From: Nitrospira sp.
Lineage (GTDB): Bacteria; Nitrospirota; Nitrospiria; Nitrospirales; Nitrospiraceae
Assembly (NCBI GenBank): GCA_016873495.1
Contig: VGXC01000002.1
Span: 62,001 to 126,000 of the forward strand
Direction: 5' to 3'
DNA: 64,000 nt
The translations under genes were made by a program, and so were the position numbers. Under the pieces are notes generated by a model. The model had not been told where the DNA came from. It ran no database searches and saw nothing but the letters and a program-made list of their open reading frames with translations. Shown in pieces: positions 19,011-26,114 of the stretch; the first letter of the stretch is position 1; every line of letters begins with the position of its first letter.

Positions 19011-20477
19011 ATGTTATCGCGGACTAAGATTGCCATCCCTGCTCAACCGATTTTGGCCTATGGCCTGATCTTCTGGCTGCTGTCCTTCAGCATCCTGGTC
19101 CCTGCCTTGTCGCTCGCTGCCACAGCCTCGCCTGCCCAGGCTTCCAAGGCATCCACTCGTAGCCTGCTTTATAAGGCCAAGAAGCCCGCTCACAAGGACG
19201 TCGCCCAACCCTATGACGGTGCCCTGGTGCAGAACATCCGGGTGAAGGACTATTCGGACTATACGCGCCTGGTGCTGGATCTCGACCAACAGACAACCTT
19301 CACCCAGAGCCGCCAAGAGAGCCCGAACCGGGCGGTCGTGGAATTGCAGCATACCAGGCTCAGCGAGCGCTTGCGGGCGAAGCTCAGCGGTAGAAAACTG
19401 CCCCATGAAGTCTCCATCGCTCAACCGCACACCCATTCCGTGACCGTGTCCGTCAACCTGAGCCAAGTCCGTGACTACAAGCTGATCGCCCTCAGCAGAC
19501 CGGAGCGGCTCGTGGTGGACCTCTACTACCGGAGCGAAAAGGACGAGCCGGTTGTCGCTCAGCCTATCGAGCCACCGGCACCTACAACGACTGTGGCCAG
19601 GGCACCAGTCTCCACCCCTGATCCAATTGCCGAACCGACGCCACAGGCCCAGGCAGCCAAGGCCAAACCGGCCCCGGCAACCCAGCAGATTCCGACAGCC
19701 CAACCGACTCCTGCAGCCCAACCGACTCCTGCAGCCCAACCGGCCCCCGCACCGCTGCCGGTCCGCTCCTCGCAACGACCGGCGTCGGGAAAGGACATCA
19801 AGCTGATCGTGATCGACCCGGGGCACGGAGGCAAGGACCCCGGCGCCATTGGCCAGCAGCGGACGGCGGAAAAGGACGTGACCTTACAAGTGGGGCTGAA
19901 GCTCCGCGACCTAATCACCAAGTACCTTGGGACCCAGGTGCTCATGACGCGGGACCGCGACGTGTTCGTGGAGCTGGGCGATCGGGCAAAATTCGCCAAC
20001 AGTAAGGATGCGGACCTCTTCGTATCGATCCACGTCAACTCCCACCCGCAACGCAACACCAAGGGGCTGGAGGTTTACCATTTCGGCGAGGCCAGCGACC
20101 GGCGCGCCCTGGCCGTGGCCGCGCGGGAAAACGGTACGCCCATCGAGAGCACCGGCGTGGGCTGGCAGTACATCCTGGCGGATTTCGTGACCAGCAAGAA
20201 GATCGAAAAGTCGCAGGAGCTGGCCTGGACGACCAAACAGGCCATGGTCGCCCATCTGGACGACCATTATGATGTCGTGGACCATGGCGTGAAGACCGCG
20301 CCGTTCTATGTGATCCGCTTCACCACCATGCCCAGCATCCTGGCCGAGATCGCCTTCATTTCCAACCCCGCCGAAGAGAAGCTCATGCGGACCGACACGT
20401 TCACCAGCCGCATGGCCGACGCCATTTTTCAGGGCATCAGGGATTACGTCAATCCCATCCAGACTGCCGCGCGCTGA
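19011..20477 (+). CDS. N-acetylmuramoyl-L-alanine amidase with AMIN domain
   Basis: This is an AmiC-type cell-wall hydrolase that cuts the stem peptide from MurNAc during septum splitting. From the ATG at 19011 (488 residues) it has a signal/anchor segment, then an AMIN domain for septal targeting (VQNIRVKDYSDYTRLVLDLD onward). A Pro/Ala/Thr-rich linker (about residues 185-260) with a tandem 18-bp repeat follows. Last is an amidase_3 catalytic domain: IDPGHGGKDPGAIG (Zn His), MTRDRDVFVELGDRAKFAN, SIHVNSHP (Zn His) and LAEIAFISNPAEE (catalytic Glu). An upstream in-frame ATG at 18891 would overlap the divergent gene and add no signal peptide. Confidence 0.95.
   Translation: MLSRTKIAIPAQPILAYGLIFWLLSFSILVPALSLAATASPAQASKASTRSLLYKAKKPAHKDVAQPYDGALVQNIRVKDYSDYTRLVLDLDQQTTFTQSRQESPNRAVVELQHTRLSERLRAKLSGRKLPHEVSIAQPHTHSVTVSVNLSQVRDYKLIALSRPERLVVDLYYRSEKDEPVVAQPIEPPAPTTTVARAPVSTPDPIAEPTPQAQAAKAKPAPATQQIPTAQPTPAAQPTPAAQPAPAPLPVRSSQRPASGKDIKLIVIDPGHGGKDPGAIGQQRTAEKDVTLQVGLKLRDLITKYLGTQVLMTRDRDVFVELGDRAKFANSKDADLFVSIHVNSHPQRNTKGLEVYHFGEASDRRALAVAARENGTPIESTGVGWQYILADFVTSKKIEKSQELAWTTKQAMVAHLDDHYDVVDHGVKTAPFYVIRFTTMPSILAEIAFISNPAEEKLMRTDTFTSRMADAIFQGIRDYVNPIQTAAR
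19701..19741 (+). repeat. 18-bp tandem repeat in amidase linker
   Basis: Two perfect copies of an 18-bp unit (19701-19718 and 19719-19736) plus the start of a third encode repeated Gln-Pro-Thr-Pro-Ala-Ala. The copy number of such a linker can vary by slippage without breaking the frame. Confidence 0.8.
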
Positions 20478-20489
20478 TCGAGGCAGGCG

Positions 20490-21227
20490 GTGCCTACCTT
20501 CAAGCTCGTAGTGGAATACGACGGAACCGGCTATGCCGGCTGGCAACGGCAACTGGGCCAGCCGACCGTGCAAGCGGCGTTGGAAAACGCCCTCCAAAAG
20601 ATCACACAAACGTCCATCGCCGTCATCGGCGCCGGCCGGACCGACGCGGGTGTCCATGCCCTCGGCCAGGTCGTGAGCTTCCGCTCGGACAAGCCCCTGA
20701 CCCCTCGCGACTGGCGACGCGCGCTCAACGCCCACCTCCCGGCTGACATCAGCGTCCAGGCGTCCGAATCGGTGCCGGACGACTTCCACGCCCGCTACTC
20801 GGCCAAAACCAAGCAGTATGAGTATAGGATTCTGAACCAGCCAGAACGGCCAGCCTTAGACCGCAACCGGGTCTGGCACATTTATGGGCCACTGCATCTT
20901 GACGTGATGCGCCAGGCCGCAACCTTCTTAGTCGGGAAGCAGGACTTTGGCTCGTTTCAAGGCAACCCGACCGACACGACGGATACTATCTGCGAATTAC
21001 AGCGGTTGGATCTGGTCCAGGAAGGGCCTCTGGTCCGGATACAATTCCTCGGCGACCGCTTCCTCAAACAGATGGTCCGTGCGATCGTGGGGACGCTCGT
21101 CGAGATCGGCCAAGACAAGAGGCCACCCGAGGCTATGAAGGAAATTCTGGCAGCAAAAGACCGCCGCGCCGCCGGCTATACAGCTCCCCCGCAGGGGCTA
21201 TATCTGGTCCGCGTAGACTATAATTAA
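20490..21227 (+). CDS. truA: tRNA pseudouridine(38-40) synthase
   Basis: TruA modifies uridines 38-40 in the anticodon stem-loop of many tRNAs. The 245-residue protein starts at a GTG 12 bp after the amidase stop. It carries the VEYDGTGYAGWQRQ start, the catalytic Asp in GAGRTDAGVHALGQV (near residue 53), the FHARYSAKTKQYEYRI segment and the C-terminal RFLKQMVRAIVGTLVEIG motif. It is full length. It is the last conserved gene before the accessory island, and no terminator-like hairpin is evident in the 26 bp after it. Confidence 0.97.
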   Translation: MPTFKLVVEYDGTGYAGWQRQLGQPTVQAALENALQKITQTSIAVIGAGRTDAGVHALGQVVSFRSDKPLTPRDWRRALNAHLPADISVQASESVPDDFHARYSAKTKQYEYRILNQPERPALDRNRVWHIYGPLHLDVMRQAATFLVGKQDFGSFQGNPTDTTDTICELQRLDLVQEGPLVRIQFLGDRFLKQMVRAIVGTLVEIGQDKRPPEAMKEILAAKDRRAAGYTAPPQGLYLVRVDYN

Positions 21228-21253
21228 GACGCTAGCATCTCGACAGGAAAATA

Positions 21254-21853
21254 TTACAAGTTATTAAAGAATGGCTTGATTCTCTCTACTCGCAGCTTCA
21301 ACTCTGCACCGTCAGGAGGAATATCTAGAGGTTTTTCGATCTGAGCGATACTCCTCACGGCTGCTTCAATATTCTTTTGCCGATAAATCTCCGGATTCGG
21401 GAGGGTATTCCTTACACTGAGCTGATCTTCTCGCCATCCGTCATGATCTACGACGAAGCGGGTCTGACTATACAGCTCTGCTTGCTTGGCAACAACTACT
21501 GGCAACCAAGTACGCTTTGCAATCTGATTACCGATTGAAGTAAGAACATACACGGTAGCGACAACTGCCAAAAAACTTGCCACAGAGAAGTATGCGTAAA
21601 ATGAAGATGCGTGCTGCCTAGATGGAAGTCGATCGCTCCATATCTCGCCACCAACTTGAAGGAAAAGCCCGACCAAAGCCAGGCTGGTGAAAATCCAAGT
21701 CATTACATTCTCGATAACATCCCTCTTAATAGCAAAAGGATTCTCATCAAAGAAAGACATATTAAGCTCTGGGACATTGAACTTGGTCAGAACAACAAAA
21801 ATCCCTGAGCCACCAATGAGCAAAGAAAGAAGGTTGAGCATTGTCCTATCCAT
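21254..21853 (-). CDS. Hypothetical membrane protein (AT-rich, accessory)
   Basis: No family is recognised. The 199-residue product has three predicted membrane segments: about residues 5-22 (LLSLLIGGSGIFVVL), 48-68 (MTWIFTSLALVGLFLQV) and 85-107 (FYAYFSVASFLAVVATVYVL). A soluble C-terminal region of about 90 residues follows. Its DNA is clearly richer in A/T than every neighbour, with codons such as AAT, ATT and TTA that are rare elsewhere in the window. This points to recent horizontal acquisition. It stands alone on the minus strand, convergent with truA. Confidence 0.75.
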   Translation of the reverse strand: MDRTMLNLLSLLIGGSGIFVVLTKFNVPELNMSFFDENPFAIKRDVIENVMTWIFTSLALVGLFLQVGGEIWSDRLPSRQHASSFYAYFSVASFLAVVATVYVLTSIGNQIAKRTWLPVVVAKQAELYSQTRFVVDHDGWREDQLSVRNTLPNPEIYRQKNIEAAVRSIAQIEKPLDIPPDGAELKLRVERIKPFFNNL

Positions 21854-22021
21854 TCATTCTGCTCGCTAGCTACAGATTATCTGATTCCAGATTAATCCAT
21901 TACCCTAGTCCATCTGCAGTATAAGCCTGCCAGATTCGCCTAGCAAGAAAGCGAGAGCTACAGCCGGAGTTTGACGACACTCGACACGTTATCAGAGCGC
22001 CGTTGCGAACCGTTCTGTTGA

Positions 22022-22066
22022 GGGGCCAGGCTTTCAAGCGGCCTGGCCCCGATACTCTCTCTTTTT
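22022..22066 (+). terminator. Strong hairpin with T-rich tail before the structured RNA
   Basis: A perfect 10-bp stem, GGGGCCAGGC (22022-22031) with GCCTGGCCCC (22041-22050), closes a 9-nt loop. A CT-rich stretch ending in five T (22062-22066) follows. The T run begins about 11 nt after the stem, late for a classical intrinsic terminator. The hairpin could instead be the 5' hairpin of the omega-RNA-like transcript that begins here. Confidence 0.35.
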
Positions 22067-22067
22067 A

Positions 22068-22380
22068 GCTCGGCTGGAAGGAATGGGTAGCCGTTTCACC
22101 GTTGCTTCCCAAAAGGGTGTGTTGGAGCGCGAGCCGACTTCACCGGAGGAGCGAAACAGACCGGCGAGACTCTGCCGGGAAGGAAAGCGGACACTGACTG
22201 AGTCTGCGAAGGAATTTCCGAAGGACGCACGGCGCGATGAATAAAGAGCGCCACGTTTGTGCGCGCCGCCGAGTCGGTGAGGCGGCCGGAATTCCGCCCG
22301 GCAGAGTCCGACAGGCCGCTCCGAAGGTGCGGAGGCGAGGCGTCCTAACACACCCGCCCTCCACCCTTCGTCAGCCGAGC
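22068..22380 (+). ncRNA. Structured RNA, probable stand-alone HEARO / omega RNA (IscB/IsrB guide RNA family)
   Basis: About 310 nt fold into nested long-range helices, all perfect in sequence. They are 22068-22076 with 22372-22380 (9 bp), 22115-22123 with 22347-22355 (9 bp), 22169-22179 with 22297-22307 (11 bp) and 22226-22230 with 22259-22263. Local hairpins lie at 22231-22252 (GGCGC/GCGCC), 22265-22286 (GCCGCC/GGCGGC) and 22085-22110 (one mismatch). The single-stranded core at 22196-22230 reads CTGAG, then CGAAGG, then CCGAAGGACGCAC. From memory this closely matches the conserved core of IscB omega RNAs (CTGAG, CGTAAGG, CCGAAAG, GGACGCA), which is Rfam HEARO. No IscB/IsrB gene lies nearby, so this would be a solo copy. 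The RNA's ends and any 5' guide are not defined. Open frames crossing it show no protein features. Confidence 0.65.
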
Positions 22381-22459
22381 CTTAATTAATCCGGGAGGCG
22401 CGAGCGCGCCTGGCGTTGGTTCTGGTTTTCGATCTCCCCCCTGCGGATTCCCGGTTCCG

Positions 22460-22750
22460 CTAGTTCCGTCGCTCCAGCAAGAAGGCTCTCAATTCCTCGT
22501 AGATTGTCCGGCGCGGCCCGACTAAGACGACGTCCACGGTGGAATCTTCTTCATTGACTTGATAGATAATCCGATGGGCTCGGATTCGTAAGGAGCGATG
22601 CCCGGCAAGCTCGAAGTGCAATTCGTGACCGGCTAGAGGAGTCTTAAGAAGCGTTCGAATGCCTTCTCGTATTTCGCTTTTGATCTGCGGATGCAGCGTG
22701 CGGATTCGTTTGGCAGCTTCAGGGCTATACCGTGCCCGATAGGCTTTCAC
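22460..22750 (-). CDS. RelE/ParE-family toxin
   Basis: This is a type II toxin of the RelE/ParE superfamily, likely an mRNA interferase or gyrase poison. I chose the GTG at 22750, which overlaps the antitoxin stop as GTGA and gives 96 residues, the normal size. The frame is open to 22825 but that would overlap the antitoxin by 79 bp. The protein shows YRARYSPEAAKRIRTLHPQIK at the N-terminus, a central LHFELAGHRSLRIRAHRIIYQV core with basic residues, and VDVVLVGPRRTIYEE at the end. Cognate antitoxin is directly upstream. Confidence 0.88.
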   Translation of the reverse strand: MKAYRARYSPEAAKRIRTLHPQIKSEIREGIRTLLKTPLAGHELHFELAGHRSLRIRAHRIIYQVNEEDSTVDVVLVGPRRTIYEELRAFLLERRN

Positions 22751-23025
22751 ACCGCCTCGCGGCCGAATGCCGCCTCGTGGGACACCCACTTTCCGGCCTT
22801 GGCTTGCTTCGTCGCGCGTCGCCATGCCCGCATCGTTTTTTCGTCGCTCAAAATTTCGATCGTCTCCATGAACCCCTCGAATTGGTCCATGCTGAGCAAC
22901 ACCGCCGCAGGCACGCCATCCCGTGTAATCGCCACCACTTCCGGCCTGAGCTTCAGATTCCGTATCAGAGCGGGGAGCTTGTTTTTCGCTTCCGTGACGG
23001 ATACGAATTGGTCAACGTGCGGCAT
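22747..23025 (-). CDS. Phd/YefM-family antitoxin
   Basis: The 92-residue protein has the Phd/YefM fold. FVSVTEAKNKLPALIRNL forms the DNA-binding N-terminal part, VVAITRDGVPAAVLLSMDQFE is the family's signature strand-helix, and the C-terminal tail should wrap the toxin. GGAGGG lies 7 bp before the ATG at 23025. Toxin and antitoxin overlap by 4 bp, so they are coupled. The pair lies downstream of cysE's 3' end in an accessory segment. Autoregulation at the promoter 23061-23089 is likely. Confidence 0.88.
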   Translation of the reverse strand: MPHVDQFVSVTEAKNKLPALIRNLKLRPEVVAITRDGVPAAVLLSMDQFEGFMETIEILSDEKTMRAWRRATKQAKAGKWVSHEAAFGREAV

Positions 23026-23051
23026 AGGACGACCCTCCGTGACTAGCTCGA

Positions 23052-23089
23052 ATACTGGTCACTATACTGGCCTTATCTCAATTTGGCAA
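23052..23089 (-). promoter_or_regulatory. Promoter and operator of the toxin-antitoxin pair
   Basis: On the minus strand TTGCCA (23084-23089) and TATAGT (23061-23066) are separated by 17 bp, each with one mismatch to consensus. Two direct copies of ATACTGG (23052-23058 and 23064-23070), 12 bp apart, overlap the -10 and are good candidates for binding by the Phd-type antitoxin. Confidence 0.6.
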
Positions 23090-23157
23090 GAAAGGCCACA
23101 CGCCGTGAGCGATATGAACACGGGCAAGCGCGGATTTCTCCTGGGACCAGAAAAGAG

Positions 23158-23808
23158 CTATGAGTTGTTCGGTCGACTCTGATTGTCGAGTTTCTTGCGG
23201 AGTTCGATGATTTCGCGTTCGAGGGCTTCAAAGCGGTCGGCGATGGGGTCCGGCAGGTTGATGTGGTCCATGGTGGCTTCGGGAAGGCGCTCCCCTTCCA
23301 TTTTGATGATCCGGGCCGGCACGCCGGTCACGGTCGAATTGGGCGGCACGGACTTGAGCACGACGGAGTTCGCGCCGATCTTGACGTTGTCTCCGACCTT
23401 GATGCCGCCGAGAATCTTGGCTCCCGCCCCGACGACTACATGATTCCCCAGCGTGGGATGGCGCTTGCCGTGCTCCTTGCCGGTCCCGCCCAGCGTCACG
23501 CCCTGAAACAGCGTCACGTAATCGCCGATCTCGGCGGTTTCCCCGATCACCACCCCCATCCCGTGGTCGATAAAGAAACTCTGGCCGATCTTGGCGGCCG
23601 GGTGAATCTCGATTCCCGTCAGCCAGCGGGCCAGTTGAGAAATGGCGCGCGGGATGAACGGCACCCCGTGTGCTTTGAGCCAATGCGAGACCCGATAAGC
23701 CAGCAGGGCGTGGAACCCGGCATAGGTCAGCACGACCTCCAGCTTGCTCGTGGCCGCCGGGTCACGGTCGAAGACGGCCTGAAGATCTTGATTAATTCTT
23801 GAAAACAT
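23158..23808 (-). CDS. cysE: Serine O-acetyltransferase
   Basis: CysE acetylates L-serine with acetyl-CoA in the first step of cysteine synthesis. The ATG at 23808 overlaps the ispF stop as TAATG and gives 216 residues with [14 protein letters not shown] short N-terminal helical domain is followed by the left-handed beta-helix: [27 protein letters not shown] (catalytic His and Asp), the [15 protein letters not shown] loop and [15 protein letters not shown]. It is of the short, EpsC/plant-like kind lacking the long E. coli N-terminus. The C-terminal tail is charged. It is the last gene of the PIN/TRAM-ispD-ispF-cysE run. Confidence 0.96.
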   Translation of the reverse strand: MFSRINQDLQAVFDRDPAATSKLEVVLTYAGFHALLAYRVSHWLKAHGVPFIPRAISQLARWLTGIEIHPAAKIGQSFFIDHGMGVVIGETAEIGDYVTLFQGVTLGGTGKEHGKRHPTLGNHVVVGAGAKILGGIKVGDNVKIGANSVVLKSVPPNSTVTGVPARIIKMEGERLPEATMDHINLPDPIADRFEALEREIIELRKKLDNQSRPNNS

Positions 23809-24290
23809 TAGGCCTTCGTTGCCTTGTCGATGAGACAAATCGCCTGCGCCGCGATCGCTTCTTCCCGCCCGACGGCATCCAGCCCTTCGCCGCTCTTGAC
23901 CTTCACGTTCACGGCGGCCCGCTCAATCTTCAGCACGTCCGCCAGCCGGACCGCCATCGTCTCCAGATGTGGGCCGAGTCTGGGAGCCTGGGCGATGATG
24001 ACGGTGTCGACGTTCATCAGGCGATAGCCCTTTTTGGCCAGCAGCCCGTTTACTTCCTCCAGCAGGATCAGGCTGGAGATGTTTTTGTAGCGCGGATCGG
24101 AGCTGGGATAATGTTTCCCTAGGTCTCCTTCCCCCATGGCCCCGAGCATCGCATCGCAGACCGCATGGACCAGCGCATCGGCATCCGAATGGCCGACCAG
24201 GCCTTGTGAATGGGGAATCTCGATGCCCCCTAGGATCAGCTTCCGCCCCTTGCCCAACGGATGGATATCATACCCGAGTCCGACTTTCAT
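23808..24290 (-). CDS. ispF: 2-C-methyl-D-erythritol 2,4-cyclodiphosphate synthase
   Basis: IspF forms the cyclodiphosphate in the MEP isoprenoid pathway. The 160 residues match the family. [10 protein letters not shown] supplies the metal Asp and His, [19 protein letters not shown] the second metal His and the signature, and [23 protein letters not shown] is the C-terminal segment. Trimeric cytoplasmic enzyme. It directly follows ispD with a 19-bp gap, so two MEP steps are encoded side by side. Confidence 0.97.
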   Translation of the reverse strand: MKVGLGYDIHPLGKGRKLILGGIEIPHSQGLVGHSDADALVHAVCDAMLGAMGEGDLGKHYPSSDPRYKNISSLILLEEVNGLLAKKGYRLMNVDTVIIAQAPRLGPHLETMAVRLADVLKIERAAVNVKVKSGEGLDAVGREEAIAAQAICLIDKATKA

Positions 24291-24309
24291 CTGCCCCCCT
24301 TATGATGCC

Positions 24310-25017
24310 TCACTCTTTACGTCTGCCACGGGCCGCCAGGATCGCCTCGCCGATGGCGAAGTCTTCCGGCCTCGTTATCTTGATATTCTCCCCGCTCCCC
24401 TCCACGATCGCCACCGGATAGCCAAGCCGCTCCACCAACTGCGTGTCGTCGGTCCCTTGCACGCCCTCGAGCGCCGCCTTGCGGTGCGCCTCTTCAAAAA
24501 TCGCCCGGCGGAACGCCTGCGGGGTCTGGGCCAGCCAGAGCCGGCCCCGATCCATTGTGCCGCTCACCAGCCCGTCCTGGCCAACTTGCTTGACCGTGTC
24601 CTTCATCGGGATAGCCACCAACGCCGCACCATGTTTCGCCGCCGCTTCGATGACCAGCCGGATCATTCCGCGGGTCACGAAGGGACGCACGGCATCGTGC
24701 ACCAACACGAACTCGATCCCGTCGCTCACAGCCTGGAGCCCGTGATGCACGGAATCCTGGCGCTGCGCGCCGCCGGCCACGATTTGCCTGACTTTGGTGA
24801 GACGGTGGGGGGTGACGATCTCCCGCAGGCAGAACTCGCGGTCTGCTTCGGGCACGGCCAGGATGATTTCGACGATCTCCTCCGCCGCCTCCAGCGCCCG
24901 GAGCGTATGAACCAGCAGGGGAAGGCCCCCGAGTGTCAGAAATTGTTTGGGGGTCGAAGCCCCCATGCGAATCCCGCGCCCAGCGGCCGGTACGAGAGCA
25001 GACGTTCGGTTACCCAC
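24310..25017 (-). CDS. ispD: 2-C-methyl-D-erythritol 4-phosphate cytidylyltransferase
   Basis: IspD transfers CMP from CTP to MEP. The 235-residue protein has the nucleotide loop ALVPAAGRGIRMG, followed by PKQFLTLGG. VLVHDAVRPFVT holds catalytic Asp and Arg residues and TPQAFRRAIFEEAH the C-terminal signature. It starts at a GTG (25017) that overlaps the end of the PIN/TRAM gene by 8 bp, suggesting translational coupling. IspF follows. Confidence 0.96.
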   Translation of the reverse strand: MGNRTSALVPAAGRGIRMGASTPKQFLTLGGLPLLVHTLRALEAAEEIVEIILAVPEADREFCLREIVTPHRLTKVRQIVAGGAQRQDSVHHGLQAVSDGIEFVLVHDAVRPFVTRGMIRLVIEAAAKHGAALVAIPMKDTVKQVGQDGLVSGTMDRGRLWLAQTPQAFRRAIFEEAHRKAALEGVQGTDDTQLVERLGYPVAIVEGSGENIKITRPEDFAIGEAILAARGRRKE

Positions 25018-26032
25018 GCGCGACTTGAAACTCCTCCTTCTCCGTCTCTTCGCGCAAGCGCGTGAAGATCATCCGCCCCGCCGTCGTCTGCAGCACGCTG
25101 GTGACAACCACGTCCACATTCCGCCCGATGCAGCGTTTGGCGTTGTCCACCACGATCATCGTCCCGTCGTCCAGATAGGCGACGCCCTGCCCGGCTTCCT
25201 TGCCCTCTTTCAGCACGAAGACCCGAATGGTCTCGCCCGGCAAGACGACCGGACGGAGCGCATTGCACAGTTCGTTGATATTCAGCACGCGCACGCCCTG
25301 CAGCTCCGCGACCTTGTTCAGATTGAGATCGTTCGTGATGACTTTGGCGCCCACTTTCTTGGCCAGGACGACGATCTTGGAATCCACGTCTTTCACGTTC
25401 GGAAAATCGTCGTCGATGATCCGCACGTCGATGTCCACCATCTTCTGAATCTTGTTCAGGATGTCCAGCCCACGCCGGCCCCGCGCCCGCTTCAAGGAAT
25501 CCGACGAGTCGGCGATATGTTGCAGCTCATGCAGAATGAATTGCGGCACCAAGAACGTGCCCTCCAGGAAACCGGTCTCGCAGAGGTCCGCGACCCGCCC
25601 ATCGATGATCACGCTGGTATCGAGAATTTTATGATTGCCGGTCACCACCGCATGCTCGGGATGTTTGGACTGCCCCGTGATCCGCTCCCGGCCGAACTTC
25701 GCCCCCAGCACCAACCCCAGATACGGCAGCCCCAGGAGAAACATGAGCCCGCCGATATGGAAGAGAAATGTCTCCACGTCGAAAATGACGCTGCCGACCC
25801 ACTCGACCAGGCCCGTCAGGACCAGTCCAATGGCCAACCCGCCTGTTCCCCCCGCAATAATGCCGAAGGATGTTTGTTGGAGCAGGTATTCTGCGACGAG
25901 AATCAAGCCGCCCGTGACTGCGCCGATGGCAAACCCGGCTATGAGCACGGGGGCCGTCGGCTCCTCCCCACGCAAGAACAAGGTCATCCCCGCCAGGGCG
26001 CTTAGGAGCACGAATAGAATTCGCCGCGCCAT
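25010..26032 (-). CDS. PIN and TRAM domain membrane protein (YacL-like)
   Basis: From the ATG at 26032 (GGGGGTGATGAG upstream) the 340-residue product has about four N-terminal membrane segments up to residue ~110. A cytoplasmic PIN-type nuclease domain follows (KILDTSVIIDGRVADLCETGFL, with acidic residues also in ARGRRGLDILNKIQ and IDDDFPNVKDVDSKIVVLA). Last is a TRAM-like RNA-binding domain (LPGETIRVFVLKEGKEAGQGVAYLDDGTMIVVD). This is the architecture of Bacillus YacL. As there, ispD, ispF and cysE follow. The exact RNA target is unknown. Confidence 0.94.
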   Translation of the reverse strand: MARRILFVLLSALAGMTLFLRGEEPTAPVLIAGFAIGAVTGGLILVAEYLLQQTSFGIIAGGTGGLAIGLVLTGLVEWVGSVIFDVETFLFHIGGLMFLLGLPYLGLVLGAKFGRERITGQSKHPEHAVVTGNHKILDTSVIIDGRVADLCETGFLEGTFLVPQFILHELQHIADSSDSLKRARGRRGLDILNKIQKMVDIDVRIIDDDFPNVKDVDSKIVVLAKKVGAKVITNDLNLNKVAELQGVRVLNINELCNALRPVVLPGETIRVFVLKEGKEAGQGVAYLDDGTMIVVDNAKRCIGRNVDVVVTSVLQTTAGRMIFTRLREETEKEEFQVARG

Positions 26033-26114
26033 CTCATCACCCCCCTTCGGTCGACCATTATAACACTGCCCGCCGCAAACGCTTCCGGACACAGTCCATC
26101 CCGCCTGCCGGAGG

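Noticed and set aside
19701-19741. Possible CRISPR-like repeat
   Set aside because: Only two to three direct tandem copies without spacers, inside the amidase linker codons.
22034-22351. 105-codon minus-strand frame across the structured RNA
   Set aside because: The DNA is explained by nested helices and a family-like RNA core. The translated sequence has no protein features.
22085-22380. RNase P RNA or tmRNA as explanation of the structured RNA
   Set aside because: The conserved RNase P blocks and the tmRNA ends and tag reading frame are absent. The core matches the omega-RNA type better.
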